From Acidobacteriota bacterium (GTDB lineage Bacteria; Acidobacteriota; Vicinamibacteria; Vicinamibacterales; UBA8438), in the NCBI GenBank assembly GCA_011523845.1, contig WTFV01000244.1:1-64000 (forward strand): a stretch of 64,000 nt of DNA. The letters are read 5' to 3'. Of the stretch, positions 8,540-16,829 are shown piece after piece. The position numbers and the translations under genes are program-made. The notes below the pieces were generated by a model that had not been told where the DNA came from, searched no databases, and was given only the letters and a program-made list of their open reading frames with translations. Every line of letters starts with the position of its first letter. Position 1 is the first letter of the stretch.

Positions 8540-9794
8540 ACCGGAGGCGCCGCGCAATGTCCAGGTCGGCGTGCTCGAACGCCGACGCCATCCGGTCGAT
8601 GTCCCGCCGGGCCGCACCGAGGCCGCGAGCGACGGCGCGCCACTGCGCAACCGCGTTCGCGACCTCCTTCGCTAGAGTCCTTGCGTCGTTCAAGCCCAAC
8701 CGGTAGTGCCCGGCGGTCTCCAGCGCCAGATCGAACGATGCCGTCGGATCGTGGGGGGCAATCGACGTGGAGAGCACCCGCGGCCGGATGTCGGCGGGCA
8801 CCGGGTTGAGATCGTAGGCGGGAGACAGGCGCCAGCCCCGGTGGTCCTCGTAGAGGAACCCGTGGTTGCGAAGGTGGTCGTCGGTGTTCGAGATCAGCAC
8901 GTTGAAGACGACGCGCCGCCACAACTGGTGCAAGTCGTGAGGCGCCGCCGCGCCGTGTCGCTGCAGGGCATCGGCGATTTCCGGATACGAGCGGGGCTCA
9001 CGGTCCGTCGCGCCGAGCATGCTCATGGCGGAGAGAAACGGGACGCGGTGATCCGCCCGGCGGTCGAAGCGTTGGACGATCAGCACGCGCTTGCCGGCGA
9101 CGGTCACGAGCCGCCGCTCCGGCACGTCGATGCCGCTCTCCTCGGCGAGCGCTAGCGCAACGCCCTCCCAGAGCACGATGTCCACCTCGTCCTGGGGATG
9201 CGGGAACTTCGCGATGCAGAGACGCCCGCCGGCATCGCGAACGGAGGCCTTGGGGCGCGCGCCCCCGAGCGAGGAGCCGGGGCCGAGGAGCAGCCGGATG
9301 TCGTCGTCTTCTTCCGCGTCACCAGCGACGCGCTCCGCGCCGGCGAGAAGGCGTGGCAGCTCCACGAGCGGCGGGATACGGGTGGAACCGGGCTCCGCCA
9401 GAAACGGACCAGTCGCCTCGATGGAGAAACGCAACGCTCCCTGCCTCGCCTCGTCGTCGACGCGCAGGAGGATGTCCGCCTCGGAGAGGGCCCGCGGCGC
9501 GCGTCCCTCTCGGTGGGCGCGGCGGCGTTCCGCGCGACGCATCAGGAGCCGGCCCCAGCGGTCGGGCGTCGAATCGCCGACGGCGCCGAACAACGACCGC
9601 CCGGGTGCGGTGTGAAACGGACCGGGAGTCAGCGCCAGGGCGGGCTCGAGGGCGAAGCGCTCCCGGTGCTCGAGCCACCCGGGGTCGTACTCGAACGAGG
9701 CGCTCTCCCGGCCCTTCCGGCTTCGCCACCACAGACGTCCGACGAAGACGGACACGCCACGGAGATCGACGGAGACGAGGATCTCTCTATCCAT
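8532..9794 (-). CDS. hipA: HipA-family serine/threonine kinase toxin
   Basis: The 420-residue protein has an N-terminal HipA domain (VFVGRLWWR; later FGAVGDSTPDRWGRLLM) and the kinase-like C-terminal domain: the loop GSSLGGARPKASV, catalytic NTDDHLRNHGF and metal-site LSPAYDLNP. HipA kinases phosphorylate glutamyl-tRNA synthetase or related targets and cause growth arrest; the target here is not known. The start overlaps the stop of the HTH antitoxin gene by one base (TGATG). All key residues look intact, so it is probably active. Confidence 0.9.
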   Translation of the reverse strand: MDREILVSVDLRGVSVFVGRLWWRSRKGRESASFEYDPGWLEHRERFALEPALALTPGPFHTAPGRSLFGAVGDSTPDRWGRLLMRRAERRRAHREGRAPRALSEADILLRVDDEARQGALRFSIEATGPFLAEPGSTRIPPLVELPRLLAGAERVAGDAEEDDDIRLLLGPGSSLGGARPKASVRDAGGRLCIAKFPHPQDEVDIVLWEGVALALAEESGIDVPERRLVTVAGKRVLIVQRFDRRADHRVPFLSAMSMLGATDREPRSYPEIADALQRHGAAAPHDLHQLWRRVVFNVLISNTDDHLRNHGFLYEDHRGWRLSPAYDLNPVPADIRPRVLSTSIAPHDPTASFDLALETAGHYRLGLNDARTLAKEVANAVAQWRAVARGLGAARRDIDRMASAFEHADLDIARRLRST

Positions 9795-10144
9795 CAGCTA
9801 CCGGTAGCCGGCGTCCGGCGGCGTCGACCGCGAATCCGCTTGGGCAGCGCCTCGGCTTCGAGATCCAGGCCCACCGCGTCGTTTCTCGGATCGGCCAGTT
9901 CCGCGATGCGTTCCTCCAGCCCCAGCACGAACAGCACCGTGGCGTAGGTGCCGAGGGAGACGCCCGGGTCACCCTGCTCGACCTTGTGCAGGGTCGTGCG
10001 GCTGATGCCTGCGCGTTCCGCCATCGTCGCGGTGGGGATGCGCCGGCGGCGCCGGGCGTTGCGGATGTCCCCGCCGAGGCTAGTGAGCGCACGGCCGACC
10101 GGCAGGGGCAGGGCTCTGCTTCGCGACACACCCATAGCGTCCAC
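9794..10144 (-). CDS. hipB: HipB-like HTH antitoxin
   Basis: The protein is up to 116 residues with a Cro/C1-type helix-turn-helix (IRNARRRRRIPTATMAERAG then ISRTTLHKVEQGDPGVSLG) and a basic tail (KRIRGRRRRTPAT). It neutralises HipA and represses the operon. The annotated ATG lies only 1-2 bases from a perfect TATAAT, so transcription would begin inside the first codons. Met4 (MGVSRSR, 10135) or a later start is then more likely, possibly on a near-leaderless message. Confidence 0.85.
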   Translation of the reverse strand: MDAMGVSRSRALPLPVGRALTSLGGDIRNARRRRRIPTATMAERAGISRTTLHKVEQGDPGVSLGTYATVLFVLGLEERIAELADPRNDAVGLDLEAEALPKRIRGRRRRTPATGS

Positions 10145-10145
10145 T

Positions 10146-10151
10146 ATTATA
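10146..10151 (-). promoter_or_regulatory. -10 element TATAAT before hipBA
   Basis: A perfect TATAAT on the - strand sits in an AT-rich patch that is unusual for this sequence. The -35 region is poor (AAGACT at 17 bp). It is the only strong promoter-like sequence upstream of hipB and would give a near-leaderless transcript. Confidence 0.45.
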
Positions 10152-10330
10152 GTCCTGAATGTGTTTACAGTCTTTTATATTGGATGTTACAACTGCCGGC
10201 ACGACTGAGACCCGGCCGTTGTGACTGCCAGCCTCGTTTGGGGCCCGGCCGTGACGCCACACACGGCCGCCAAGATGCCGCACAGGTCACGGCAACGCGC
10301 GGGATCCACGACGCACCGGAGTACAATCCT

Positions 10331-10430
10331 TCTGGGCCAGGAGTCCGCGCCGTGGAACGCAGCGAAACGAGTTCCGAGGCGCAGGGTCCCGGGGCGGTGG
10401 GGGCTGGGGCCAGACACCGAGCCCTGCGAC
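10331..10430 (+). repeat. REP-like hairpin element, copy 1
   Basis: Core hairpin 10347-10382 has arms GCGCCGTGGAAC and GTTCCGAGGCGC (two mismatches) around a GCAGCGAAACGA loop. A G-rich tail follows (GGTCCCGGGGCGGTGGGGGC, then CCGAGCCC). It shares both parts with the copies at 11426, 20320 and 20826. It occupies much of the 400-bp gap between hipB and the outer-membrane gene. Confidence 0.8.
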
Positions 10431-10543
10431 GTTTCGGCGGTGCCGGCGGCGTCCTCGACGAGGGCGAGAGCCTTGCCGTAACGAGGCGCGAGAGGCTCGG
10501 AGACGACGGGCCGACTCGGGCCGCAACGAGAGGGAGACGGGAC

Positions 10544-11425
10544 ATGACGAGACGAGCCATCGACAGCATGCGTGCAGCCCCGGGTCGGCGCCAGTTGCCC
10601 GGAGTTGCCGTTCTCGCCGCAGCAGTCCCAGGTCGGCGCCAGTTGCCCGGAGTTGCCGTTCTCGCCGCAGCGGTGCTCCTCGCGTACGCCTCTTCCGTTG
10701 GCGCCCAGCCGGCGGTTGGCCCTGCCGCGGAGACTGCATCCGCCGGCCCGCAGGTGTCTCCGCCCGAGCAACTTCCCGGGCCGGGATCATCCGTGGCCGA
10801 TGTGCCCGGGCTGCTGCGTTTCCAGTTCACCCCGAAGTTCCTCACCGGCGTCCCGACCGGGAGGTTCGGCAACAAGATAGGGACGAGCCCGGGAAGCGCC
10901 GTCGACTTCACGGCCCGCGTCGGCCGGACGCCGGTCTTCGTCGGGGCGGCGTTGGACATACTGCACTATGGAAGGGAGACTCGCCGCATCGCGCCGTTTC
11001 CGGCCATCCCCGAGGTGTTCAGCAACGTCGACACCACCAACCGGCTCTTTCGGACGCATGCCCTCCTGCGTCTTCAGCCCGTCACCGGGCGACTGCGGCC
11101 GTATGCCGAGGGGCTCCTCGGGTTCAGCTACGTATACACGCGCACGTCGGTCGACCTCGGCGACGAAGGCGCCCAGGCGGGAACCACGCATCTCGACGAC
11201 TTCGCGCCGAGCCTGGGCGCGGGCGGCGGCGTGACGATTGGACTCGTGTCGGTGCCGGGCGCTCGCTTCGCTCTCGACATCGGGCTCAGGTATCTCACCA
11301 GCAGCGAGGTCGACTACCTGGCCCCGGGAGAGCTCCAGCGCGACGAGTCCGGGGTAACGTTCGAACCGACGCGGTCGCCGGCCACGATGTTCGGCGTCCA
11401 GATCGGCCTCGCCGTCGACTTCTAG
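10544..11425 (+). CDS. Outer-membrane beta-barrel protein with duplicated signal region
   Basis: The 293-residue protein has a signal peptide ending near ASSVGAQ. After a proline-rich linker come amphipathic strands typical of OmpA-like or porin-like barrels (LRFQFTPKFLTGVP, VDFTARVGRTPVFVGAALDI, GLLGFSYVYTRTSVDL, ARFALDIGLRYLTSSEVDY), ending in the classic terminal aromatic (IGLAVDF). The start follows AGGGAGACGG. A 48-bp duplication repeats the hydrophobic segment GRRQLPGVAVLAAAVP twice in tandem, doubling the signal core. A REP-like hairpin begins right after the stop. Confidence 0.75.
   Translation: MTRRAIDSMRAAPGRRQLPGVAVLAAAVPGRRQLPGVAVLAAAVLLAYASSVGAQPAVGPAAETASAGPQVSPPEQLPGPGSSVADVPGLLRFQFTPKFLTGVPTGRFGNKIGTSPGSAVDFTARVGRTPVFVGAALDILHYGRETRRIAPFPAIPEVFSNVDTTNRLFRTHALLRLQPVTGRLRPYAEGLLGFSYVYTRTSVDLGDEGAQAGTTHLDDFAPSLGAGGGVTIGLVSVPGARFALDIGLRYLTSSEVDYLAPGELQRDESGVTFEPTRSPATMFGVQIGLAVDF
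10583..10671 (+). repeat. 48-bp tandem duplication inside the signal-peptide coding region
   Basis: A 41-bp stretch starting GGTCGGCGCCAGTTGCCC is identical at 10583 and 10631. The 48-bp period keeps the frame and adds 16 residues. Identity of the copies indicates a recent event. Confidence 0.9.
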
Positions 11426-11530
11426 GAGCTTGCGCCGCCGAACGCAACGAAGTGAGTTCTCTGAAGCGCAAGATCCTGGAGCGGTGGGGGCCGGGGCCGA
11501 ACACGGAGCCTTGCGGCGGGTTGGCGGCGC
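11426..11530 (+). repeat. REP-like hairpin element, copy 2
   Basis: Starting right after the stop of the barrel protein: left arm CTTGCGCCGCCGAAC (11429-11443), loop GCAACGAAGTGA, right arm GTTCTCTGAAGCGCAAG (11455-11471). The same G-rich tail as the other copies follows. Its place suggests a role at mRNA 3' ends. Confidence 0.85.
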
Positions 11531-11562
11531 TGGAATGCGGTCGACCCGCGGGTACCCGATCG

Positions 11563-12483
11563 ATGCGTACAGACACCTCTCCCGACGGTCTCCCATCCGA
11601 AACGGATTCGCGCGGCACTCCGCCGGACCGGATACCTCGGTGGCTGCGCGACCCCCTCGTCGTCTTCGTGCTCCTGGGCATCGGTGTGTTCGCGCTCGAC
11701 GGCTGGCTGGCCGGCGGCGAGACGGCACGCCCCGTGATCGAGATTGCGCCCGGCGAGGTCGAACGGCTCCGCGCCCGCTGGATCGCGCAGTGGGGCGAGG
11801 AGCCGGCGGATTCGGAGCTGCAGACGCTGGTCGACGAAGCCGTCGACGAGGAGATCCTGTACCGCGAGGCGCAGCGCCTGGGGCTCGACCGCGACGACGC
11901 CATCGTCCGGCGGCGGCTCGCCCAGAAGCTGACGTTCATCCTGGAGGATGCCGGCGCCGCCGGGCCGCCGTCACAGGCGGAGGTCGAGGAGTACTACGCG
12001 CAGCACGCCGAGCGCTATCGAAGACCGGGCCGCACGACGTTCGATCACGTGTTCCTGTCGAGGGACAGCAGGACCGACCCGGTGGGCGACGCAGCGGCCC
12101 TGCTCGACGAGGTGCGCGCCGGCGCGGGCAGCGACTTGCAGCGGCTTGGCGATCCCTTCATGCTCGCCCGCACCTACGCGGACAGAAGCGACCGGGAGAT
12201 CGCGGGCCTCTTCGGGAGCGTCTTCGCGGACGCGGTGGCCGAGCTTCCGGCAGGCGGCTGGCACGGGCCTGTGGAATCGACGTACGGCGTGCACCTGGTG
12301 CGGGTGAAGGGCCGGACGCCATCCCGCGCGCCGGCGCTCGCCGAGGTTCGGGATCGCGTCCTCGCGGACCTGCGCGAAGACCGCCGCCGCGACCGCAGCG
12401 TGGCCGCGTACCAGGAACTGCGCGCTGCCTATGAAGTGCGGCTTCCGGCGACGGCAAGCGACACCGAATCCACGCGGGAATAG
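11563..12483 (+). CDS. Membrane-anchored parvulin-type peptidyl-prolyl isomerase
   Basis: The 306-residue protein has one N-terminal membrane helix (DPLVVFVLLGIGVFALDGWL), a SurA/PpiD-like helical chaperone part (LVDEAVDEEILYREAQRLGL, then RRRLAQKLTFILEDA), and a C-terminal parvulin-like domain (FDHVFLSRD, ELPAGGWHGPVESTYGVHLV). It should assist folding of exported or outer-membrane proteins; the barrel protein lies just upstream. The start chosen (MRTDTSPDG) lies just after REP copy 2. The longer frame reads through the repeat and looks artificial. Confidence 0.8.
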   Translation: MRTDTSPDGLPSETDSRGTPPDRIPRWLRDPLVVFVLLGIGVFALDGWLAGGETARPVIEIAPGEVERLRARWIAQWGEEPADSELQTLVDEAVDEEILYREAQRLGLDRDDAIVRRRLAQKLTFILEDAGAAGPPSQAEVEEYYAQHAERYRRPGRTTFDHVFLSRDSRTDPVGDAAALLDEVRAGAGSDLQRLGDPFMLARTYADRSDREIAGLFGSVFADAVAELPAGGWHGPVESTYGVHLVRVKGRTPSRAPALAEVRDRVLADLREDRRRDRSVAAYQELRAAYEVRLPATASDTESTRE

Positions 12484-12497
12484 ATGCAGCGGCTCCC

Positions 12498-12689
12498 GAG
12501 GCTGTCCGTCCTGATGGCTCCGCGTCGCCCAGGAGACTCCCTGGTGGTGGGACGCCGTTCAAGAGGCTTCCGCCCTGATGGCTCCGCGTCCCAGGAGACT
12601 CCCTGGTGGTGGGACGCCGTTCAAGAGGCTGTCCGTCCTGATGGCTCCGCGTCGCCCAGGAGACTCCCTGGTGGTAGGACGCCGTTCAA
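12498..12689. repeat. Tandem array of three ~65-bp units
   Basis: Units of 65, 62 and 65 bp (12498, 12563, 12625) begin GAGGCTGTCCGTCCTGATGG and contain CCAGGAGACTCCCTGGTGG. It starts just after the foldase stop. Each unit can form a small CCAGG/CCTGG hairpin. No gene is apparent in it. Confidence 0.9.
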
Positions 12690-12714
12690 AAGGTTCCCGG
12701 GCCGTGCTCCCGCT

Positions 12715-12959
12715 TCACTCCAACAGGCGCGGCATCGCGAGCACGCCGCCGAGGATCGCAAGCGTTTGCGCAAGCATCGCACCGGCGAAGCGCCACGTCA
12801 GCCGAGCCTCGAGGTTGGCGAGCTCGGCGCGCAACGCCTCCGGTGTCACGTGATCACCGTGCTCGGCGGCCTCCGGACGGCATCCGTGATCGCGTCGGCC
12901 TGCTCGGTCGAGAGGCCGGTGCCGGCCAGTCGGCGGGCGATGGCATGCGTGTCGATCAC
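12715..12959 (-). pseudogene. Frameshifted small coiled-coil membrane protein
   Basis: A GTG start after GGGGGGAT gives VIDTHAIARRLAGTGLS, then TEQADAITDAVR. A one-base shift is needed to continue as EAAEHGDHVTPEALRAELAN, then LEARLTWRFAGAMLAQT and a membrane helix ending AMPRLLE. Joined, it closely parallels the intact protein at 20424-20714 (LDTLTLARELKDAGI, EHADAITHVVQQ, ALEARLIKWMIG). Such CCDC90/DUF1640-like proteins have an amphipathic coil and one C-terminal membrane helix. As written the frame ends early, so it is probably dead. Confidence 0.7.
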
Positions 12960-12987
12960 ATCCCCCCGACGCGTGGGAGAGTCTCGC

Positions 12988-14997
12988 ATGACGGCATTAC
13001 GACTCGCGGCCTGCCTGTTGACCCCGGTCGCCCTCGCCTGCGGCCAACCCGACTCCCCGTCCGGCGACATACAGACTCCGGCGATGGGGGCGGACCGCCC
13101 CGTCGTGGAGTGGAGCCCACCGAGCGCACCCGCCCAGGCGGCGGACCTGGTCCCGCGGGAGCCGTGCGCGCACAACGACCCGCTGCGACAGGTCTTCTTC
13201 GGCGACCTCCACACCCACACCGCCTTCTCGCTCGACGCCCTGGGGCGCGGCGGCTTCCAGACGCCCGACGACGCCTACCGCTTCGCGCGCGGCGAGGCGA
13301 TCGGTCTGAGCCCGGTCGACGCCGAGGGGCGGCCGATGCGCACGGCGCGGTTGGACCGCCCGCTCGATTTCGCGGCGGTCACGGACCACTCCGAGTGGCT
13401 GGGCGAGGTGGCGGTGTGCACCGATCCGTCCTCCCCCGTCTACGACACGGCCGTGTGCCGCGGCCTGCGGCCGGGCGGCACCGCCGAGGAGCGCGCCGCC
13501 TGGCAGGCGGACCGGACCGCCGGCCGGGGCCCGCTGGTGTGCGGCGAGGACGGCCGGCAGTGCCGCGACGGCCTGCTCACCGCCTGGGAAGCGACGCGCG
13601 AGGCGGCCGAGCGACACTACGACCGCTCGAGCGACTGCTCCTTCACGGCGTTCCACGCGTGGGAGTACACGCGGGCGCCGGGCCGCTCCAAGGTGCACCG
13701 CAACGTCATCCTGCGCAACGAGATCGGGCCGGAGCTGCCGATCTCCTGGATCGATGCCGACCAGCCGCGCGACCTGTGGACCCGCCTGAAAGCGCGCTGC
13801 AACGACACCGGCACCGGCTGCGAGGCGCTCACCATCCCCCACAACCCCAACATCTCCAACGGCCAGATGTTCACCCTCGACTGGGGCGGGCTGCCCATCG
13901 ACGAGCAGCGGGCGCGGGCCGCGCTGCGCAGCGAGATGGAGCCGCTGGTGGAGATGATGCAGGCCAAGGGCGAGTCCGAGTGCCGCCGCGGCATGTGGAA
14001 CGTCATCGGCGGCGAGGACGAGCTGTGCGACTTCGAGAAGGTGCGCTACATCGACGGCCAGCGCCCCCCCGACTGCGAGGACGGCACCGGGGAGGGCGGG
14101 CTGCGCGGCGAGGGCTGCCAGTCGCGCCTCGACTTCGTGCGCTATGCGCTCATCGAAGGCATCGCCCAGGAGGAGCGCCTGGGGATCAACCCCATCCAGC
14201 TCGGCCTGATCGCCAGCACGGACGGGCACAACGGCCTGCCGGGCGACACCGACGAGTACGACTACCAGGGCCACAACTCGAACGTCGACTCCGACATCGA
14301 GAAGCGCCTGACGACCGATGCCTATGCCCCGCATCCGCTACGGAATCCGGGCGGGCTGGTCGGCGTCTGGGCCGAGGAGAACTCGCGCGACGCGCTGTTC
14401 GACGCCATGCAGCGGAAGGAGACCTTCGGCACCAGCGGCGTGCGGATCCAGGCGCGGCTCTTCGGCGGCTGGGATCTGCCCGATCTGTGCGCGAGCAACG
14501 ACATGATCGCCGAGGCGTACGAGGCGGGCGTGCCGATGGGCAGCGTGCTGCCCGCCGCCGGCGGGTCGGAGGCGCCCAGCTTCTTCGTGACGGCGCTGGC
14601 CGATCCCGGCACGGACGCGTATCCGGGAACCCCGCTGCAGCGCATCCAGATCATCAAGGGCTGGGTGGGCGACGACGGCCTGTTCCACGAGGCGATCCAC
14701 GACGTGGCGGGCGATGCCGACAGCGGCGCCGACGTGTCGCGGGCAACCTGCGAGCGCAGCGGCGACGGCGCGGCCTCTCTGTGCGCCGTCTGGACCGATC
14801 CGGACTTCGACCCGTCCCGTTCCGCCGTCTACTACGCGCGCGTCGTGGAGAACCCGAGCTGCCGCTGGAACGCGCTGCAGTGCGCGGCGCTGCCCGAGGA
14901 GGAGCGCCCGGCGGCGTGCATGGCGCCCGACCTGCCGTGGAGGATCCAGGAGCGGGCGTGGACCTCGCCGATCTGGTACCGGGCCGGCGAGCAATAG
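12988..14997 (+). CDS. DUF3604 family exported protein (PHP-like metal sites)
   Basis: The 669-residue protein has an N-terminal export signal ending in a cysteine (TPVALACG), possibly a lipoprotein although the lipobox is weak. DUF3604 motifs follow: VFFGDLHTHTAFSLDALG, DFAAVTDHSEWLGE, FHAWEYTRAPG, IPHNPNISNG, IASTDGHNGLPGD and KETFGTSGVRI. The His/Asp pattern is that of PHP-type metal hydrolases, but no member's reaction is established to my knowledge. The start chosen has a clean signal peptide; the frame stays open about 500 bp upstream through repeats. A second DUF3604 gene lies at 44981. Confidence 0.85.
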   Translation: MTALRLAACLLTPVALACGQPDSPSGDIQTPAMGADRPVVEWSPPSAPAQAADLVPREPCAHNDPLRQVFFGDLHTHTAFSLDALGRGGFQTPDDAYRFARGEAIGLSPVDAEGRPMRTARLDRPLDFAAVTDHSEWLGEVAVCTDPSSPVYDTAVCRGLRPGGTAEERAAWQADRTAGRGPLVCGEDGRQCRDGLLTAWEATREAAERHYDRSSDCSFTAFHAWEYTRAPGRSKVHRNVILRNEIGPELPISWIDADQPRDLWTRLKARCNDTGTGCEALTIPHNPNISNGQMFTLDWGGLPIDEQRARAALRSEMEPLVEMMQAKGESECRRGMWNVIGGEDELCDFEKVRYIDGQRPPDCEDGTGEGGLRGEGCQSRLDFVRYALIEGIAQEERLGINPIQLGLIASTDGHNGLPGDTDEYDYQGHNSNVDSDIEKRLTTDAYAPHPLRNPGGLVGVWAEENSRDALFDAMQRKETFGTSGVRIQARLFGGWDLPDLCASNDMIAEAYEAGVPMGSVLPAAGGSEAPSFFVTALADPGTDAYPGTPLQRIQIIKGWVGDDGLFHEAIHDVAGDADSGADVSRATCERSGDGAASLCAVWTDPDFDPSRSAVYYARVVENPSCRWNALQCAALPEEERPAACMAPDLPWRIQERAWTSPIWYRAGEQ

Positions 14998-15211
14998 CTG
15001 GTTCCTGTCAACCCAGGCTTCGCGCTTCGCGCGACGTATCGTCCGTCGCCTACTTCAGTCGGGAGACAGCCACGTGAGCAGGAAGCCGAGAGGAGAAAAG
15101 CGACGTCCGATTCGTCGATGAGTCGTGACTCTCGCTTCCCGTGCCCCCGGAGCCGATTCGCGCCCGGCAGGCGGATGCTCCGACCCGGCATCCTTGTTAG
15201 GATCGGGAGAG

Positions 15212-15478
15212 ATGCTGAACCGGGACGATGTTCGCATGGCGCTCGGTGTGGGTGCAATCGTTGTGACGCTGGGCATCGGCACGTGCGCGACGAACAACCG
15301 GATCGACGACACTCACCGCCGGATCGACGACACCAACCGCCGGATCGACGACACCAACCGCCAGATGAACGAGGGCTTCGCCAACATCCACCGCCGGATC
15401 GACGACCTGCAGACCGACATACGCGAGATCCGCACACTGCTCTTCGAGATGCTCAAGGACAATCCGCCGGCCGACTGA
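15212..15478 (+). CDS. Small membrane protein with heptad repeats
   Basis: The 88-residue protein has one N-terminal membrane helix (MALGVGAIVVTLGIGTCA) followed by a coiled coil built from the seven-residue unit RIDDTNR (NNRIDDTHRRIDDTNRRIDD, later HRRIDDLQTDIREIRTLL). A strong ribosome site (GGGAGAG) precedes the ATG. Function is unknown. It is one of several small coil-plus-helix proteins in this window and, with its near-identical 21-bp DNA repeats, may expand or contract. Confidence 0.65.
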   Translation: MLNRDDVRMALGVGAIVVTLGIGTCATNNRIDDTHRRIDDTNRRIDDTNRQMNEGFANIHRRIDDLQTDIREIRTLLFEMLKDNPPAD

Positions 15479-15643
15479 CGGCGCTCGCGGCGCTGACGAT
15501 GGGCCGCCTGATCCGGGTGTTCAAGCTCGGCGGGATGGTGCCGGAGCGGCCAACGCCCGAGCCGCCGCCGACGGTGCTGCCGTTCCAGGGTCCGGTGATC
15601 GGACAGCTCGTGGTCGAGCGGGCGGAACGCGTCCGCGGTCCGG

Positions 15644-16564
15644 TTACCGGGCCGCCTGCGCCTCGTCGAACATCAACTGCACGAAGTTGCTCGCGAAGGG
15701 CTCGATGAACGAGAAGTCCGCGAGCTCGTCCGGCGGCGCGTACTCGGCCGCGACGTCGGCCGGCGTGCGGCCCGCCTCCATGCCGGCGAGCACGGCGTCC
15801 TCCAGGTGCCGGTGGAACTCGGCGTAGCGGACCAGGTCGTCCCACGGATACGCCTCGACGTGCCCGGAGATCACGGTGTCGACCCGGCCTTCCAGCCCCG
15901 CCACGGCGCGGGCGATGGTCTCGTCGTAGCCGAGGGCGGTGCCGCCGTTCTCCGTGTCGACGTACGGCACGCCCTTGGCCCCGAACAGGTCGCCGCCCAT
16001 CGCGATCCGGATGTCGGGGAAGACTATCCACGTATCGCCATCGGTATGACCGGGGCCGAAGTAGTGGACGTCGATGCGGTCCGCGCCCACCCGTAGCGAC
16101 TGGCTGTCGCGGAAGGTGACGTTGGGAAGAAACCGCTCGTTCTCCCCCTTGAACGCGCCGCAGTTGGTGACCGGCGCGCACGTGGTCTTCATCAGACTGG
16201 CCCGGGCGTTCTCGTGCGCCACGATGCGCTCGACGTAACCCAGCTCGGCGTTGCTCCCGGTATGGTCGAAGTGCGTATGCGTGTTGATGATCATCGCCAC
16301 CGGCTCGTCGGTGACGGTACGGAGCTGATCGAGAATCGCCAGGCCCTGGCCGGCGACCTTGGTGTCGACCAGGACCACCCCGCCCTCGGCGACGTAGAAG
16401 AGCGTGTTGCCGCACATGCACCCGCCGTGCAGGACGTAGAGCTGGTCGTCGAGCTGCTCGAGCCGGAGCGGGGGCCCCGGCGGCAGGCCTGCAGGCTGAG
16501 CCGCGATGACGAGGGACAGGGCGCCGACGGCCAGCAGCAGCGACAGGGCAACGGCTCTCGGCAC
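15644..16564 (-). CDS. Secreted metallo-beta-lactamase-fold hydrolase
   Basis: The 306-residue protein has a signal peptide (ALSLLLAVGALSLVIAAQPA), the MBL zinc motif NTHTHFDHTGS, and downstream ligands in YFGPGHTDGDTW and ISGHVEAYPW. A GGCMCG loop precedes the metal site. The family covers lactonases, quinoprotein relatives and beta-lactamases, so the substrate is not known. The GTG start follows GGAGGAA at proper spacing. It stands alone on the - strand. Confidence 0.8.
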   Translation of the reverse strand: MPRAVALSLLLAVGALSLVIAAQPAGLPPGPPLRLEQLDDQLYVLHGGCMCGNTLFYVAEGGVVLVDTKVAGQGLAILDQLRTVTDEPVAMIINTHTHFDHTGSNAELGYVERIVAHENARASLMKTTCAPVTNCGAFKGENERFLPNVTFRDSQSLRVGADRIDVHYFGPGHTDGDTWIVFPDIRIAMGGDLFGAKGVPYVDTENGGTALGYDETIARAVAGLEGRVDTVISGHVEAYPWDDLVRYAEFHRHLEDAVLAGMEAGRTPADVAAEYAPPDELADFSFIEPFASNFVQLMFDEAQAAR

Positions 16565-16829
16565 GGCTTCCTCCGGGCGGCTCGAGGGCGAGTGAAGGTT
16601 ACGTAGCGTATCTTCGGCGCGACAGCGGGAATCCTTCAGTGCCGCCTTCGAGGCGCGCCGGATTCGCGTGCGCTCGAAGCGAGGAGATTCGACATGAGTT
16701 GGCGTGGACTGCACTTGACGATTGCGCTCCCGGCGGCGCCGGCGCTCGCCGTGTTTCCTGTGCGCCGCCGGCGCCGCACCCGCACGCAGCCGCCGTAGCC
16801 GGCGACGCGAAGAACTCGCCGCCCCACCG

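Noticed and set aside
9353..10543. Continuous + strand frame extending the outer-membrane gene over hipA and hipB
   Set aside because: The upstream part is the antisense of hipBA and crosses a REP element; the signal peptide and ribosome site place the start at 10544.
12484..12987. Upstream extension of the DUF3604 frame through the 65-bp tandem array
   Set aside because: No homology-like sequence there, and a clean signal peptide starts at 12988.
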